From positions 1 through 13,991 of the forward strand of contig JAEYPE010000112.1 of assembly GCA_023411035.1 (NCBI GenBank): a DNA stretch of 13,991 nucleotides, written 5' to 3'. Positions within the stretch are counted from its first letter, which is position 1; the number at the start of each line of letters is the position of its first letter. The translations under genes were made by a program, and so were the position numbers. Source of the DNA: Pseudomonadota bacterium. Lineage in GTDB: Bacteria; Pseudomonadota; Alphaproteobacteria; Azospirillales; Azospirillaceae. Of the stretch, positions 7,601 through 13,991 are shown in pieces. The notes beneath the pieces are model-generated. The model saw only the letters and a program-made list of their open reading frames with translations, did not search any database and was not told where the DNA came from.

Positions 7601-7998
7601 CGCTCTATCATCTCGACAGTTCGGAGCCGGAAAGCCTGACGGTGCGCACGCTGGGGGAGGAGGTCGCCCGCGTGCTGCGCGGACGGGCCGCCAACCCGCG
7701 CTGGATCGAGGGCATGATGCGCCACGGCTACCGCGGCGCCGGGGAACTGGCGGCCAGCGTGGACACGCTGTTCGCCTTCGCCGCGACCACCACGGCGGTG
7801 CGGCCCCACCATTTCGATCAGTTGTACGACGCCTATGTGGACGACCCGCGGGTGTGGGACTTCCTGGCGCACTCCAATCCCGCCGCCGCCCGGCATATTC
7901 TGGACCGGCTGACGGAGGCGCTGGACCGTGGCCTCTGGCACCCACGCCGCAACTCGACGGGCGACGACCTGCGCCGCCGCAAGGAGATGTCTGCATGA
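4612..7998 (+). CDS. cobN: CobN, large subunit of the aerobic cobaltochelatase
   Basis: An 1128-residue protein of the CobN / magnesium-chelatase H-subunit family. With CobS and CobT it inserts Co(II) into hydrogenobyrinic acid a,c-diamide at the cost of ATP. The N-terminus (MHLL, then AVDLGQTPADLVVLSFSDSDL) is the standard CobN opening and fixes the ATG at 4612. Other family landmarks are HGTLEWLPGK (from residue 524) and the C-terminal RWIEGMMRHGYRGA (1030-1043). It is shorter than the roughly 1,275 residues of the Pseudomonas denitrificans protein, but the frame is unbroken. No strong ribosome-binding site precedes the start; the purine-rich stretches there lie too far upstream, within the repeat hairpin. 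cobS and cobT are not in the window. The stop overlaps the cobG start as ATGA. Confidence 0.96.
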   Translation: MHLLAARQEDLDAGPQAVDLGQTPADLVVLSFSDSDLTALAACWTRHRDDLPSLRLANLARLGHPLSVDLYVDSVIRKAKLVVLRLLGGAGYWRYGLDHVAAACREAGVALAVLPGCAQPNPALDGYGTVPPEAAQRLWRYFTEGGPDNMANLLAYAATLAGLDRPWREPAPVPRFGVYEGWSGQAAGPCAPVVFYRSHLLAGDLEPVHALCDALAARDLAPLPLFVASLKEPDCAAWMRATLTARNAAAVLNLTGFSAAREDGSPLEANGTPVLQAVLSTTPEEGWRGSARGMGPSDLAMNVVLPEMDGRILTRAIAFKAEGAPAPDLEFAPTLIRPVPDRVAFAADLAAAWVRLGATPRAERKLALVLSDYPGPGGGIGHAVGLDTPASVVGILERLKTEGYALDGIPASPAALMEALTGGAAAALSLEDYRRLAPAEARARIAATWGDEQADPLSDGSAFRFAVLACGNATVAVQPSRGHGPLTTTQHHDPDTPPSHGYYAFHLWLRHVLGIHALVQVGAHGTLEWLPGKAVALSADCWPEIVAGPLPCLYPFIVNNPGEGVQARRRLGAVLVGHLTPPPVEAGLHGDLAELETAIDEYSMATGLDPRRLGTLRQTILDLAWRSGVAADCNLRPDDDPDAILSRLDAHLCDIKEMQIRDGLHVFGTTPEPERRARLLAAVARFGKAEDVAPALDACGEAEMAALLAGLDGRFVKPGPGGSPARGRADTLPTGRNLYALDPRGVPTPTAWTLGWQAADALITRYLQDHGDWPKRLVVDCWGTPAMRTGGDELAQAMALLGVRPLWENGSGRVTGFEVMPASVLGRPRVDVTLRISGLFRDVFPQQIALFDQAVRAVMAEDEPDDVNPIAAALRTDRAELEAGGTPAAEAERWAGARVFGAAPGAYGTALPGMIARGDWAARADFGAAYLEGSCHAYGKGLEGLALPTLFRRRIGGADALVHHQDQREHDVLSTDGFMQYEGGFSAAAALADNDPALYHLDSSEPESLTVRTLGEEVARVLRGRAANPRWIEGMMRHGYRGAGELAASVDTLFAFAATTTAVRPHHFDQLYDAYVDDPRVWDFLAHSNPAAARHILDRLTEALDRGLWHPRRNSTGDDLRRRKEMSA

Positions 7999-9302
7999 GC
8001 GCGCTTCCTCAAACCCGCAACGCCCCGCGCCGCCGAGGCATGTGTCCCGGCGTCCTGGCCCCCATGGAGGTCGGCGACGGACTACTGGTCCGCGTGCGCG
8101 TCCCGGCGGGGGTGCTTCCCGCCGCCTCGGCGAAGCGGATCGCGGAGCTTGGGCGGCGCTTCGGCAACGGTCTGGTGGACCTCAGCCATCGCGGCAACCT
8201 GCAACTGCGCGGCGTCGCCGCCGCCGACATGGAGGCGCTGATCGCGGAGCTTCGCGCGCTCGGCTACGTCTCGGCGGACGCGGAGAGCGAGGCGGTGCGC
8301 AACGTCCTGACCTCCCCCACCGCCGGGCTGGACGGGACGGCGGTGCTGGACGTGCGCCCCTACGCCCTGGCGCTCGACGCCCGGCTGGCGGAGGACCGGG
8401 CGCTGCACCGGCTGCCGCCGAAGTTCGGCTGGCTGGTGGACGGCGGCGGGCAGGCCACCCTGTTCGACAGCAGCACGGACGTGCGCTTCGATGCGGTGGA
8501 GGGGCCGTTGTTCCGCGTCGGGCTGGGGGGAACCTTTGAAGGGGCCGTGCTGCTGGGCCACTGCCGCCCGGACGATCTGGTGGAGCTTGCGGCGGCGCTG
8601 GCGCTGGCCTTTCTGGAGCTTCGGCAGACGCTGGCCGAGCCGCCGCGGCGCATGGCCGGGCTGGTCAAGGCGCTGGGAATGGAGGTGTTGCGGGAGCGGG
8701 TGGGGACGTGGTTGCTCAATTCCCCCCACCCTTCCCATGCGCAAACCTCATCCCCTCCCCCGCTCACCCGACTCGCCCTCGGCCCCCAACCCACTTGGCT
8801 GGGCGTGGCCTTCCCCTTCGGGCGTCTCGACTGCGACCGGCTGGAAGCGCTGGCCGCCCTCACCCATGAAATCCGCATCACCCCCTGGCGCGCCCTGCTG
8901 CTGGCCGCCCCGCAGGACGGTGCCGCTGAACGGGCCACAGCCCTCGGCGGCATCCTCGATCACGGCGACCTGCGGCTGAAAATCACCGCTTGCAGCGGAG
9001 TCACCGGCTGCGACGTGGGCACCACCGACACCCACGCCGACGGCCTGTCCATCGCGCAACACGCGGCGGGCTTGCTGGAGACGGTGCGGATGGTGCATGT
9101 CTCCGGCTGCGCGAAGGGCTGCGCCCATCCCGGTGCCGCGGCGGTGACGCTGACCGCGCGGGACGGCGTTTACGACATCGCGCTGAACGCCGCCCCCGGC
9201 GGCACGCCCTGGCGGTCCGGCCTGTCTCCTGAAGCCGCCGTAACCGCCATCGCCTCTTTGTCTGGAGCCGATCTGTCTGTTGAGGAGTTGTCCCGTGACT
9301 GA
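7995..9302 (+). CDS. cobG: CobG, precorrin-3B synthase
   Basis: A 435-residue member of the nitrite/sulfite reductase fold family that converts precorrin-3A to precorrin-3B using O2, the step defining the aerobic cobalamin route. Four cysteines in the family's CX5C...CX3C arrangement are visible: C333 and C339 (CSGVTGC), then C372 and C376 (CAKGC), expected to hold a 4Fe-4S cluster. The N-terminal CPGVLAPMEVGDGLLVRVRVPAG and DLSHRGNLQLRG segments are characteristic. The ATG at 7995 overlaps the cobN stop by four bases and has AAGGAG at 7981-7986. Residues about 240-271 form an unusual Ser/Pro-rich linker between the two half-domains, encoded by C-rich, almost G-free DNA. The 3' end overlaps cobH by 8 bases. 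Confidence 0.95.
   Translation: MSALPQTRNAPRRRGMCPGVLAPMEVGDGLLVRVRVPAGVLPAASAKRIAELGRRFGNGLVDLSHRGNLQLRGVAAADMEALIAELRALGYVSADAESEAVRNVLTSPTAGLDGTAVLDVRPYALALDARLAEDRALHRLPPKFGWLVDGGGQATLFDSSTDVRFDAVEGPLFRVGLGGTFEGAVLLGHCRPDDLVELAAALALAFLELRQTLAEPPRRMAGLVKALGMEVLRERVGTWLLNSPHPSHAQTSSPPPLTRLALGPQPTWLGVAFPFGRLDCDRLEALAALTHEIRITPWRALLLAAPQDGAAERATALGGILDHGDLRLKITACSGVTGCDVGTTDTHADGLSIAQHAAGLLETVRMVHVSGCAKGCAHPGAAAVTLTARDGVYDIALNAAPGGTPWRSGLSPEAAVTAIASLSGADLSVEELSRD
9282..9287 (+). promoter_or_regulatory. Ribosome-binding site setting the GTG start of cobH
   Basis: GAGGAG lies seven bases before GTG at 9295, inside the end of cobG. It favours this GTG over an in-frame TTG at 9280, which would be upstream of the Shine-Dalgarno sequence. 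Confidence 0.7.
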
Positions 9303-9933
9303 GCCGCTTTACGACTACATCCGCGATGGAGCGGCCATCTACCGCCAGTCCTTCGCCACCATCCGGGCGGAGGCCGACCTGTCGGCCATCCCCGACGACC
9401 TGAAGCCGGTGGCCGTGCGCGTCATCCACGCCTGCGGCATGGTGGACGCGGCGCGGGACCTGATGTTCTCCCCCGACGTGGGGACGGCGGCGCGCGAAGC
9501 GTTGCGCAACGGCGCGGCGATCCTCTGCGACAGCGAGATGGTGGCCCACGGCATCACGCGGGCGCGCCTGCCGGCGGACAACGCCGTCGTCTGCACGCTG
9601 CGCGACCCGGCGGTGCCGGAGCTTGCCAAGCAGGTGGACAACACACGCTCCGCCGCCGCGCTGGAGCTGTGGCTGCCCCGGCTGGAAGGCTCCGTCGTCG
9701 CCATCGGCAACGCGCCGACCGCCTTGTTCAAGCTGCTGGAGATGATCCGCGACGGCGCGCCGAAACCGGCGGCGGTGTTGGGCTTCCCCGTGGGCTTCGT
9801 CGGTGCGGCGGAGAGCAAGGATGCCCTGGCCGAGCAGCCCTTCGGCATCCCCTTCCTGGCGATCAAGGGCCGGCGCGGCGGCAGCGCCATGGCGGCGGCG
9901 GCGGTCAACGCCTTGGCGAGCGACGTGGAATGA
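9295..9933 (+). CDS. cobH: CobH, precorrin-8X methylmutase
   Basis: A 212-residue enzyme that moves the methyl group from C-11 to C-12 of precorrin-8X, giving hydrogenobyrinic acid. The N-terminus (YDYIRDGAAIYRQSFATIRAEADL) matches the family. RVIHACGMVD contains H45, which corresponds to the catalytic histidine known as His43 in the P. denitrificans enzyme. The C-terminal GFPVGFVGAAESK and IKGRRGGSAMAAAAVNAL segments are also typical. The start is GTG, chosen from the GAGGAG seven bases upstream and from family length. It overlaps cobG by 8 bases and ends in an ATGA overlap with cobI, so the genes are very probably co-translated. Confidence 0.96.
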   Translation: MTEPLYDYIRDGAAIYRQSFATIRAEADLSAIPDDLKPVAVRVIHACGMVDAARDLMFSPDVGTAAREALRNGAAILCDSEMVAHGITRARLPADNAVVCTLRDPAVPELAKQVDNTRSAAALELWLPRLEGSVVAIGNAPTALFKLLEMIRDGAPKPAAVLGFPVGFVGAAESKDALAEQPFGIPFLAIKGRRGGSAMAAAAVNALASDVE

Positions 9934-10670
9934 GCAACGCAACCAAGCCCACCGGCACTCTTTACGGCGTCAGCGTCGGCCCCGGCGATCCGGACCTGAT
10001 GACCGTCCGCGCCATGCGCACCATCGCGGCCTGCCCGGTGGTCGCCTATTTCTGCAAGCGCGGCACCTCGGGCCAAGCCCGGCGCATCGCCGACGGCTGC
10101 ATCACGGCGGAACACATCGAACTGCCGATGGAATATCCGGTGACGGTGGAACTGCCGCCCAGCCACCCCGACTATGGCCGCCAGATCGAAGCCTTCTTCG
10201 ACGAGTCCGCCGAACGGCTGGCCGGGCATCTCGCCGCCGGGCGCTCCATCGCCGCGCTGAACGAGGGCGACGCCTTCTTCTACGGCAGCTTCATGCATCT
10301 GTTCCTGCGGCTGGCCTCGCGCTTCCCGACGGAGGTGGTGCCGGGCGTCACGTCCATGATGTGCAGCGCCTCGCTGCTGCCGCGCCCGCTGACCCTGCGC
10401 GACGACGTGCTGTCGGTCATCCCCGGCACGCTGGGGGAGGAGGCGCTGCTGCGGTCCCTGCGCAACGCCGACGCCGCCGTCATCATGAAGCTGGGCCAGA
10501 ATCTGCCGAAGGTCCGCCGCGCCGTGGAAGCCGCCGGTCTGGCCGACCGCGCCTGGTACATCGAGCGGGCGAGCATGGAGAACCAGCGCGTGATGCCCTT
10601 CCGCGAGGCGCCGGAGACGGCCCCCTACTTCTCGCAGATCGTCATCCCCGGCGAAGGGCTGCGGCGATGA
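9930..10670 (+). CDS. cobI: CobI, precorrin-2 C20-methyltransferase
   Basis: A 246-residue SAM-dependent methyltransferase that methylates precorrin-2 at C-20 to give precorrin-3A, the entry to the corrin-specific pathway. The tetrapyrrole methylase fold is shown by the N-terminal GVSVGPGDPDLMTV (residues 13-26), by NEGDAFFYGSFMHL, which resembles the family's GDP/FY loop, and by EVVPGVTSMMCSAS. LPMEYPVTV is characteristic of the CobI/CbiL subgroup. The ATG overlaps the cobH stop as ATGA, and its own stop overlaps cobJ in the same way. Confidence 0.95.
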   Translation: MSNATKPTGTLYGVSVGPGDPDLMTVRAMRTIAACPVVAYFCKRGTSGQARRIADGCITAEHIELPMEYPVTVELPPSHPDYGRQIEAFFDESAERLAGHLAAGRSIAALNEGDAFFYGSFMHLFLRLASRFPTEVVPGVTSMMCSASLLPRPLTLRDDVLSVIPGTLGEEALLRSLRNADAAVIMKLGQNLPKVRRAVEAAGLADRAWYIERASMENQRVMPFREAPETAPYFSQIVIPGEGLRR

Positions 10671-11446
10671 CGGACGGAACCCAGGGCGGCTGGCTCAAGG
10701 TCGTCGGGCTTGGCCCCGGCACCGGGGACTGGCTGACGCCGGAAGCCCGGCGCGATCTGGCGGAGGCGACCGATCTCATCGGCTACGCCCCCTACGTGGA
10801 CCGCGTGCCGCCGGGGCCGCAGGTGCGCCACGCCTCCGACAACCGGGTGGAGTTGGACCGCGCCCGCCACGCCCTGCAACTGGCGGCGGAGGGCCGCCGG
10901 GTGGCGGTGGTGTCGGGCGGCGACCCCGGCATCTTCGCCATGGCCGCCGCCGTGTTCGAGGCGCTGGACGATCCCGCCGCGCCCGAGGCATGGCACCGCG
11001 TGCCGCTGTCGGTCGATCCCGGCATTTCCGCCATGCAGGCGGCGGCGGCGCGGGCCGGCGCTCCGCTGGGCCACGATTTCTGCGCCATCTCGCTGTCCGA
11101 CAATCTGAAGCCGTGGGAGGTGGTGCTGAAGCGCCTGCGTCTGGCGGCGGAGGCGGATTTCGTGATCGCGCTCTACAACCCGATCAGCCGCGCCCGCCCC
11201 TGGCAACTCGGCGCCGCCTTCGACGCGCTGCGGGACCTCCGGTCGCCGGAGACGCCGGTGATCCTGGCCCGGGCTGTCGGACGCCCCGACGAGGCGCTGA
11301 CCGTCACGACGCTGGGTGCGGTGGACGCGGCGCAGGCTGATATGCGGACCTGCGTCATCATCGGCGCGTCGCACACCCGGCTGGTGCCGCGCGAGGGCGC
11401 GCAGCCGTGGGTCTACACCCCGCGCAGTTATGGGGTGCGTGGGTGA
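10667..11446 (+). CDS. cobJ: CobJ, precorrin-3B C17-methyltransferase
   Basis: A 259-residue SAM-dependent tetrapyrrole methylase that methylates precorrin-3B at C-17 with ring contraction, giving precorrin-4; it works directly after CobG. Visible are VVGLGPG (residues 12-18), DLIGYAPYVDR, SGGDPGIF (83-90), VDPGISAMQAAAARAGAPLGHDFCAISLSD and ALYNPISRARPWQL, all typical of CobJ/CbiH. The length is normal for the single-domain enzyme. The start overlaps cobI by four bases. Its last 19 bases overlap the end of cobK on the opposite strand, and no hairpin terminator separates the convergent genes. Confidence 0.95.
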   Translation: MTDGTQGGWLKVVGLGPGTGDWLTPEARRDLAEATDLIGYAPYVDRVPPGPQVRHASDNRVELDRARHALQLAAEGRRVAVVSGGDPGIFAMAAAVFEALDDPAAPEAWHRVPLSVDPGISAMQAAAARAGAPLGHDFCAISLSDNLKPWEVVLKRLRLAAEADFVIALYNPISRARPWQLGAAFDALRDLRSPETPVILARAVGRPDEALTVTTLGAVDAAQADMRTCVIIGASHTRLVPREGAQPWVYTPRSYGVRG

Positions 11447-12192
11447 GGGGGCCGACTCTGCAACCCCTCCAACCACCCCAACGCCGCCGCCGCGTCGTGC
11501 GCCTCGGCCACGCCGTTGCCGGGCGGGCGTTCGACCATCACCACGGGAATACCCCGGCGGCGGGCCGCTTCCAGCTTCGCCTCCGTCGCCGTGCCTCCGC
11601 TGTTCTTGCTGACGATGGCGTCGATCCGGTGCTCCTCCAGCAACGCGCACTCCCCCTCCAGCGTGAAGGGGCCGCGGTCGAGGATCAGGCGGTAGCGGGG
11701 CAGCTTCGGCTCCGGTTCCGGCGGATCGACGGCGCGGATCAGGTAGCTCTTGTCCGGCACCGCCTCGAACACCGCGACCTCCTGCCGGCCGATGGTCAGG
11801 AAGATGCTGTCGCCCAGCGGGCGCAAAGCCTCGGCGGCAGCCGCCATGTCCGGGACGCCGATCCAGCGGTCGCCCGCGCCCGGCGTCCAGGGCTTGCGGG
11901 TCAGAACCAGCAGCGGCACGCCCGCTCGTGCGCAGGCCGCCGCCGCGTTGGCGGAGATCCGGTCGGCGAAGGGGTGCGTGGCGTCCACCACGGCGCGGAT
12001 GCCGTTCGCGGCGAGATGCGCCGCCAGCCCGTCCACCCCGCCGAATCCGCCGATGCGGGTTGGCAGGGGCGGCAGAACCGGCTGCTTCGTGCGCCCGGCC
12101 AGCGACACCGCCGCGTCGATGCGCGGGTGGCCGCTGAGCAGACGGGCCAGCGCCGTGGCCTCGGTGGTGCCGCCCAGAATGAGCGCCTTCAT
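11428..12192 (-). CDS. cobK: CobK, precorrin-6A reductase
   Basis: A 254-residue NADPH-dependent reductase that converts precorrin-6A to dihydroprecorrin-6 (precorrin-6B). The N-terminal MKALILGGTTEA forms the nucleotide-binding loop. DATHPFADRISANA (from residue 70), LTIGRQEV and IVSKNSGGTATEAKLEAA are family hallmarks. AAGGAGG lies six bases before the ATG. The gene is on the strand opposite to the rest of the cob block: its 3' end overlaps cobJ by 19 bases and its start is 23 bases from the cobL ATG. It needs its own promoter, which must lie within the 5' part of cobL or in the tiny gap. The last residues (about LQSRPPHPRTP) look like an added tail from G-rich DNA shared with cobJ's end. 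Confidence 0.94.
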   Translation of the reverse strand: MKALILGGTTEATALARLLSGHPRIDAAVSLAGRTKQPVLPPLPTRIGGFGGVDGLAAHLAANGIRAVVDATHPFADRISANAAAACARAGVPLLVLTRKPWTPGAGDRWIGVPDMAAAAEALRPLGDSIFLTIGRQEVAVFEAVPDKSYLIRAVDPPEPEPKLPRYRLILDRGPFTLEGECALLEEHRIDAIVSKNSGGTATEAKLEAARRRGIPVVMVERPPGNGVAEAHDAAAALGWLEGLQSRPPHPRTP

Positions 12193-12215
12193 GCTTGTCC
12201 TCCTTGGGGTGCGCC

Positions 12216-13457
12216 ATGAATAGCACAGCGGAAGGGCGTTGGCTGAGCGTCGTCGGCATCGGCGAGGACGGGTGGGACGGTCTGTCGCCCGCCGCCCGCG
12301 CGCTGGTCGAGGGGGCGGAACTGCTGGCCGGCGGCGCGCGGCATCTGGCGCTGGTGCCCGAGAGAACCGGACAGGAGCGGCTTCCCTGGCCCTCCCCCCT
12401 GTCGGACGCCTATCCCGCCCTGCTGGCGCGGCGCGGACGGCGGGTCTGCGTGCTGGCGAGCGGCGACCCGTCCTGGTACGGCATCGGGGCCACGCTGACC
12501 AGACTGGTCCCGGCGGACGAGATGCTGGCCGTTCCGGCGCCGTCCGCCTTCAGCCTCGCCGCCGCCCGCATGGGCTGGCCCTTGCAGGACTGCATCCCTC
12601 TGACCGTGCATGGCCGCCCGCTGGAACTGGTCATCCCGCACCTGCAACCCGGCGCGCGGCTGCTGATCCTGTCCTGGGACGGCACGACCCCGGCCAAACT
12701 GGCGGCGCTGCTGCGCGCCCGCGGGTTCGGGCCGTCGCGCCTGACCGCACTGGAAGCCATGGGCGGCCCGCGCGAACGCCACGCCGCGTCCAGCGCGGAG
12801 GATTGGGCCGCCGAATCCTGGACCGAGGAGGGCGTGGCCGACCTGAACACGATGGCGGTGGAGTGCGCCGCCGCCCCCGGCGCCCGCGCCCTGCCGCGAA
12901 CGCCGGGCCTGCCCGACGACTGGTTCGAGCATGACGGCCAGATCACCAAGCGGGAAATCCGCGCCGTCACCCTGTCCTGGCTCGCCCCGCGCCGCGGCGA
13001 ACTGCTGTGGGACATCGGCGCCGGGTCCGGCTCCATCGGCGTCGAATGGATGCTGAGCGATCCCGCGAACCGCGCCATCGCCGTGGAGCACAAGGCCGAC
13101 CGCGCCGCCCGCATCCCCGCCAACGCCGCCGCCTTCGGCGTGCCCGGCCTGGAACTGGTGCGCGGCAAGGCGCCGGAGGCGCTGAGCGGGCTGCCGGCGC
13201 CGGACGCCGTGTTCATCGGCGGCGGGCTGACCAACGACGGGGTTCTGGACGCCTGCTGGTCGGCGCTGAAGCCCGGCGGGCGGATCGTCGCCAACGCCGT
13301 GACGCTGGAAAGCGAGGCCATGCTGATCGCCACCCACAAGCGGCTGGGCGGGCAGTTGTCGCAGATCGCGGTCAGCCGGGCCGCCCCCATCGGCGGCTTC
13401 ACCGGCTGGCGCCCGCTGATGCCGGTCACGCTGTGGCTGGCGGAGAAGCCGCTGTGA
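12216..13457 (+). CDS. cobL: CobL, precorrin-6B C5,15-methyltransferase (decarboxylating)
   Basis: A 413-residue two-domain enzyme that methylates C-5 and C-15 of dihydroprecorrin-6 and removes the acetate carboxyl at C-12, giving precorrin-8X. The N-terminal CbiE-type tetrapyrrole methylase domain (about 10-210) shows VVGIGEDG and LASGDPSWYGIG (80-91). The C-terminal CbiT-type domain (about 230-410) opens with DDWFEHDGQITKREIRA and carries the SAM motif DIGAGSGSIG (266-275), then FIGGG. It is thus the fused form, not separate CbiE and CbiT. The ATG at 12216 gives normal length; the preceding ribosome-binding site is poor (GGGGTG). An in-frame TTG at 12195 has no better site. cobK starts 23 bases away on the opposite strand. 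The stop overlaps cobE as GTGA. Confidence 0.95.
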   Translation: MNSTAEGRWLSVVGIGEDGWDGLSPAARALVEGAELLAGGARHLALVPERTGQERLPWPSPLSDAYPALLARRGRRVCVLASGDPSWYGIGATLTRLVPADEMLAVPAPSAFSLAAARMGWPLQDCIPLTVHGRPLELVIPHLQPGARLLILSWDGTTPAKLAALLRARGFGPSRLTALEAMGGPRERHAASSAEDWAAESWTEEGVADLNTMAVECAAAPGARALPRTPGLPDDWFEHDGQITKREIRAVTLSWLAPRRGELLWDIGAGSGSIGVEWMLSDPANRAIAVEHKADRAARIPANAAAFGVPGLELVRGKAPEALSGLPAPDAVFIGGGLTNDGVLDACWSALKPGGRIVANAVTLESEAMLIATHKRLGGQLSQIAVSRAAPIGGFTGWRPLMPVTLWLAEKPL

Positions 13458-13876
13458 CGGCGCGCCTGATCGCGCCCCCCATCATTGCGGCGGGTATCGG
13501 GTGCCGGGCGGGCTGCCCTGGTGCCGAGATCGCCGGGCTGGTCCGCGCCGCCTTCGACGAAGCCGCGCTGGACGAGGCGGCGCGCGGCGCCGTCCGGCTG
13601 GTGGCACCGATGCGCAAGCAAAGCGAGGCCGGCTTGGCGGAGGCGGCGCGGCTGCTCGCCCTGCCGCTTCACTTCATCGACGATTCAGCGTTGGCCGATG
13701 CACAGGACCGGGTGCGGACCCGCTCCGCCCGTGTCGAGGCCGCGGTGGGCGTCGCCTCGGTCGCGGAGGCCGCCGCTCTGGCCGCCGCCGGGCCGGATTC
13801 CACCCTTCTGCTGCCGCGCCGTTCCACCCCGCGCGCCACCTGCGCGCTCGCGATTTCTGGGGAAACTTCAGCATGA
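13454..13876 (+). CDS. cobE: CobE, cobalamin biosynthesis protein (CbiG C-terminal-like)
   Basis: A 140-residue protein of the CobE/CbiG C-terminal domain family. GIGCRAGC near the N-terminus is the conserved GIGCR signature; VGVASVAEAAAL and a C-terminal LLLPRRSTPRATCALA follow the family pattern. Its exact role in the aerobic pathway is not settled; handling or sequestering of corrin intermediates has been proposed. It starts at GTG overlapping the cobL stop by four bases, with GGAG about eight bases upstream, and ends in an ATGA overlap with cobM. Position and overlaps place it firmly in the operon. Confidence 0.88.
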   Translation: MTARLIAPPIIAAGIGCRAGCPGAEIAGLVRAAFDEAALDEAARGAVRLVAPMRKQSEAGLAEAARLLALPLHFIDDSALADAQDRVRTRSARVEAAVGVASVAEAAALAAAGPDSTLLLPRRSTPRATCALAISGETSA

Positions 13877-13991
13877 CCGTGCATTTCATCGGCGCCGGAC
13901 CGGGCGCGCCCGACCTGCTGACCCTGCGCGGGCGCGACCTGATCGCGTCCTGCCCGGTCTGCCTCTACGCCGGTTCGCTGGTGCCGAAGGA
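13873..13991 (+). CDS. cobM: CobM, precorrin-4 C11-methyltransferase (5' part only)
   Basis: The first 39 codons of a gene that runs off the right edge. The sequence opens MTVHFIGAGPGAPDLLTLRG and continues through CPVCLYAGSLVPK, the standard N-terminus of CobM/CbiF, which methylates precorrin-4 at C-11 to give precorrin-5. The VPK-type motif separates it from the other tetrapyrrole methylases in the cluster. Its ATG overlaps the cobE stop as ATGA, and a GGGGAAA stretch nearby may serve as ribosome-binding site. Confidence 0.92.
   Translation, partial: MTVHFIGAGPGAPDLLTLRGRDLIASCPVCLYAGSLVPK

Noticed and set aside
4141..7941. Very long open frame on the minus strand (1266 codons) opposite cobN
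   Set aside because: It is antisense to CobN, whose family motifs are clear along the whole length. Long antisense frames are expected from GC-rich codon use, and the translation is low-complexity Arg/Gly/Ala/His with no recognisable domain.
12189..13337. Long minus-strand frame opposite cobL
   Set aside because: It lies antisense to a clear two-domain CobL, has biased composition and shows no motif; it is a reading-frame shadow of GC-rich DNA.
1..13991. CRISPR array, tRNA, rRNA, integrase, transposase, toxin-antitoxin or defence genes
   Set aside because: None were recognised. There are no regularly spaced repeats, no tRNA-like cloverleaf was noticed, and every substantial coding region is assigned to the transporter or to cobalamin synthesis.

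Overview
The window reads as chromosomal DNA of a very GC-rich alphaproteobacterium, most like Azospirillum or another member of the Rhodospirillales. This rests on base composition, codon use, and the gene content and order of an aerobic cobalamin (cob) cluster. The taxon is inferred and was not checked by a database search. Nothing looks phage-, plasmid- or transposon-derived apart from a short dispersed-repeat-type element between cobW and cobN.

Left block, minus strand (3-2737): three genes of a branched-chain amino acid type (HAAT/Liv) ABC importer, read in the order livG-like ATPase, livF-like ATPase, periplasmic binding protein. The two LivH/LivM-type permeases are not present and probably lie just beyond the left edge. 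About 60 bases upstream of the livG-like start codon is a near-consensus sigma-54 (RpoN) -24/-12 element. It suggests nitrogen or activator-dependent control of the importer.

Centre (2738-3391): a 654-base divergent regulatory region. The left part holds the sigma-54 element and a bulged inverted repeat. The right part holds a well-preserved cobalamin riboswitch (about 3028-3220) preceded by a plausible housekeeping promoter. It is followed by a 170-base leader with small hairpins, several segments complementary to the cobW ribosome-binding site, and a possible 22-codon leader ORF.

Right block (3392-13991): cobW, cobN, cobG, cobH, cobI, cobJ, cobK (opposite strand), cobL, cobE and the start of cobM. 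CobI, CobG, CobJ, CobM, CobK, CobL and CobH carry precorrin-2 to hydrogenobyrinic acid, with only the CobF step missing from the window. CobN is the large subunit of the ATP-dependent cobaltochelatase, and CobW is the associated metal-handling GTPase. CobG together with CobN marks the oxygen-dependent, late-cobalt-insertion route. Most neighbouring genes overlap by 4-8 bases, consistent with translational coupling. The exceptions are the repeat-filled cobW-cobN gap and cobK. cobK is inverted, overlaps the 3' end of cobJ, and starts only 23 bases from the cobL start on the other strand.

The protein-coding content belongs to well-described systems, and I do not see a new one. The parts most worth a second look are regulatory or architectural: the sigma-54 element, the riboswitch leader, the paired-palindrome repeat ahead of cobN, the inverted cobK, and a C-rich insertion in the CobG interdomain linker.
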